DNA from: Siphonodentalium dalli
Lineage: Eukaryota > Mollusca > Scaphopoda > Gadilida > Siphonodentaliidae
DNA: 64,000 nt
Assembly: GCA_032622095.1 (NCBI GenBank)
Contig: CP136063.1
Location: 121,104,723-121,168,722 of the forward strand
Reading direction: 5' to 3'
Shown: in pieces, positions 62,284-64,000 of the stretch
Layout: each line of letters starts with the position of its first letter
How positions within the stretch are numbered: the first letter of the stretch is position 1
Made by a program: the position numbers and the translations under genes
Notes under the pieces: model-generated
Database searches by the model: none
Told to the model about the DNA's origin: nothing
Seen by the model: the letters and a program-made list of their open reading frames with translations, nothing else

Positions 62284-62693
62284 TCGATCATCTCCAAACT
62301 TCATATGGATCTTCAGGGTGACTGACCTGGATGAGAGCCATCAATTTTTCATGAAATTTGTTAAAAACTTGGCAGCCATCTTGGATTTCAAATTTGAATC
62401 CATTGACACACCCTGCAGCCCACATTTATTGGAAAAATATTTTAAACTTTACAGGCATGTTTATGATCATCTCTAGATAGGAGCTATAAATTTTTCTGAA
62501 TATCGTTGAAAACATGGCTGCTGGCAGCCATTTTGGATTTTACTCTTTGTATAACTAAACCTTTGGCACACCCTACAGACCATATCTTTCATACGATCGT
62601 CACCAAACTTCATATGGATCTTAGGGTAACCACTAGATGGGAGCCATCACATTTTTCCGAATTTCTTTGAAATACATGGCCACCAGCAGCTAT

Positions 62694-63204
62694 CTTGTAG
62701 TTTACACTTTTCATGACTACATGTATATCTTTCGGCACACCCTACATGCAATATCCAATCATCACCAAGCTTCATATTATTCTTCAGCATTACCTCTAGA
62801 TGGGAGCTATCCACTTTGTCCGAAATTCGTTAAAAAACATGGCTGCCAACAGCCATCTTGGATTTCACATGTGATTCCATCAGCATACCTTGCAGCCCAC
62901 ATTTATTGGTGAAATGTGTGAAATGAAAATAATTTCATCTACACACAACAAGCCTTTCATTATCATTCTATTAACTGCCCAGCATAAAATTAACTCCTCC
63001 CCAACTTGAGCTACAGTTTCATTGGTGGCTGATACTTTTGCTGTATTACTGTACAGTATTAGTTTTCTCAAAACAATTATCTTTCTAATTGAAATTCGCA
63101 CTCCTAGCCCTCTATTTTATTTCAGGACTGATCTGGCACTAACATGTTAATATCAATCGGCGATCATGTATCTCCAATACAGTTTTGTTTCAATATCATT
63201 TCAG
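62694..63204 (+). repeat. Tail of the CCATCTTGGATTT-type repeat and end of intron
   Basis: After the array the dispersed repeat units resume (CACACCCTACATGCA, AGATGGGAGC, AACAGCCATCTTGGATTT) and run to AACTTGAGCTACAG at 63003-63016. The rest up to 63204 is intron with the splice acceptor. Confidence 0.6.
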
Positions 63205-64000
63205 ATGCAGCACATATTTTTCCAGAACTACAGAGAAGAAAAAGGTTCATTCATTGAAACTCTGAAATCCAAGGAAGTTAAAAATGCAATAACACTACAT
63301 CCGATCAAAGAACCTAAACACCAACACCGTGTATACAATCATCTCCTATCGGTCAATATCATGAATATGAAACACAGACTACTGCTTTTACAGCGAGAAA
63401 TCACATTCATTGATGAACTACTAAGCATCCAGGATACCCCAGGTGTCGATAGGAAACTTGGGATGCAGCCCTCGTTGTATAAATTCTTGCCAAAATCAGC
63501 TGATGAAGTGATTCCTTGGGAGTTTTTCAACAAACCTATTTATTCACATGTACATTCGAATCCACGCCGGGGTATGGAAGCTTCAATGAGTACAACTCTA
63601 GATAACATTATTGGTGATATCATGATGCTTGTTAATAAAAACGCGAGGCAGAGAGGACGGACGATAGATTTTAAACAAGTTCTTTATGGATATCGCAAGG
63701 TCAATCCCTTGTATGGAGTTGACCACATTCTTGATCTGTTGATGATTTATCGAAAACATAAAGGTCGTAAAATGACTGTACCTGTGAGAAGGCATGCATA
63801 TTTGCAGCAGACATTCACAGAAACAGAATTCCACGACGATCTGCCCAACACAGTGCCTTACCATGATTTAGGAAACAGGGTCGGGTCACCACAAAATTAT
63901 AAAGGCACCATTTATTTCATTCTGCCATTGTCAGGACGACTAGAGACATTCCAGAGATTTCTTAAGAATTTTGAATCCGAAGCTGTGAAAGTTGGTGAAA
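63205..64000 (+). CDS. CHSY1: Chondroitin sulfate synthase (CHSY1/3-like), second coding exon, partial
   Basis: This exon continues the protein from exon 1 in phase 0 and is open to the window end: residues 261-525 plus one base. It starts MQHIFFQNY after the acceptor TTTCAG. It finishes the N-terminal transferase domain (AITLHPIKEPKHQHRVYNH) and carries the linker (WEFFNKPIYSH, RRGM, YGYRKVNPLYGV, RKHKGRKMTVPVRRHAYLQQ at about 443-463). The C-terminal GT7-type GalNAc-transferase domain begins at TIYFILPLSGRLETFQRF (about 495-512). Human CHSY1 is about 800 residues, so roughly 275 residues, including the second catalytic centre, lie beyond the window. The linker is shorter than in human CHSY1 between QQTF and the second domain. 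No frameshift or stop is seen, so the gene looks functional. Confidence 0.94.
   Translation, partial: MQHIFFQNYREEKGSFIETLKSKEVKNAITLHPIKEPKHQHRVYNHLLSVNIMNMKHRLLLLQREITFIDELLSIQDTPGVDRKLGMQPSLYKFLPKSADEVIPWEFFNKPIYSHVHSNPRRGMEASMSTTLDNIIGDIMMLVNKNARQRGRTIDFKQVLYGYRKVNPLYGVDHILDLLMIYRKHKGRKMTVPVRRHAYLQQTFTETEFHDDLPNTVPYHDLGNRVGSPQNYKGTIYFILPLSGRLETFQRFLKNFESEAVKVGE

Larger units (their letters stand above)
46590..62693 (+). repeat. Four-copy tandem array of a 4,025/4,026-bp unit
   Basis: Copies: 46590-50615 (4,026 bp), 50616-54640, 54641-58665 and 58666-62690 (4,025 bp each), plus the 3 shared bases TAT. Each starts TATGGATATTTG and ends CCACCAGCAGC. Copies 2-4 look identical. Copy 1 differs by one extra A in an A run (49063-49070) and by AA versus GT near 49543. 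The unit contains part of the nested TIR element, the inner left arm, loop and right arm of P2, CCATCTTGG-type repeats and a TTAA MITE. The ORFs it contains (60-126 aa) repeat four times but show no domains apart from the relic listed separately, so they are not annotated as genes. Confidence 0.95.
27858..63204 (+). other. 35.3-kb phase-0 intron of the chondroitin synthase gene
   Basis: The donor GTAAGA follows the codon for E260. The acceptor is a pyrimidine-rich tract ending in CAATATCATTTCAG at 63204. Joining the exons gives WAFE-MQHIFF, which matches the family (WSYE-MQQLFY in human CHSY1, from memory) with no gap. The intron holds MITEs, AGCTCA-hairpin repeats, a Penelope fragment, a hAT inside a Helitron-like element, a giant inverted repeat and a four-copy 4-kb tandem array, each listed separately. 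Confidence 0.92.

Noticed and set aside
46590-62693. Repeated 60-126-aa ORFs (for example 47352-47732 plus, 48861-49118 plus, 49598-49897 plus) as a tandem gene family
   Set aside because: They occur on both strands over the same DNA, mirror each other across P2 arms, lack domains, and change length with a one-base A-run difference. They follow the repeat, not selection on protein.
44331-63016. A single 18.7-kb transposon bounded by AGCTCAACTTG and CAACTTGAGCT
   Set aside because: The right end matches imperfectly and the shared text continues past AGCTACAG in another copy (32251), so the border is not a true terminus.
1-64000. tRNA or rRNA genes
   Set aside because: I saw no convincing cloverleaf or rRNA sequence by eye; a covariance-model scan would be needed to exclude small RNAs.

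Overview
This is a gene-poor, AT-rich, intron- and repeat-dominated window from an animal nuclear genome. The only clear host genes are metazoan ones split by canonical GT/AG introns. The rest is transposon debris of the kind common in marine invertebrates (non-LTR and Penelope-like fragments, Helitron-like ends, many MITEs). A lophotrochozoan (mollusc/brachiopod-like) or other marine bilaterian is likely; the exact phylum cannot be read from the sequence.

Host genes. (1) One exon on the minus strand at 2574-2703 encodes part of a CID domain most like RPRD2. (2) A chondroitin sulfate synthase (CHSY1/3 type) on the plus strand has its first coding exon at 27078-27857 and its next exon at 63205-64000, running off the window. 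The two are joined in phase 0 across a 35,347-bp intron, so more than half of the window is one intron. (3) A possible first exon of a P-loop (PIF1-helicase-like) protein at 4352-4455 lies in the loop of a large palindrome.

Layout. 1-3.6 kb: RPRD2-like exon plus small repeats. 3.6-5.4 kb: a near-perfect palindrome (724/714-bp arms) with the Walker-A exon in its 405-bp loop. 6.4-9.6 kb: TTAA-flanked MITE, GATATC-rich array, Helitron-like element with 122-bp internal repeats, 106-bp MITE with 9-bp target duplication. 11-15.7 kb: degenerate ~145-bp repeats with two hAT-type MITEs carrying perfect 8-bp target duplications. 15.8-21.6 kb: dead reverse transcriptase, then a 4.84-kb foldback element with ~2.1-kb arms. 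22.9-26.3 kb: 164-bp tandem array and a 5'-inverted non-LTR retrotransposon. 27.1-27.9 kb: CHSY exon 1. 28-44 kb: intron with MITEs, two copies of a ~2.5-kb AGCTCA-hairpin repeat (one holding a Penelope GIY-YIG fragment), and a nested hAT-in-Helitron-like insertion. 44.3-49.4 kb: a second giant inverted repeat. 46,590-62,693: four head-to-tail copies of a 4,025/4,026-bp unit that starts inside an arm of that inverted repeat. 63.2-64.0 kb: CHSY exon 2.

The most unusual features are the three large palindromes, the near-identical 4-copy tandem array inside the CHSY intron, and the P-loop exon in a palindrome loop. There is no operon-like organisation. Apart from the exons named, the short ORFs look like chance or transposon relics.
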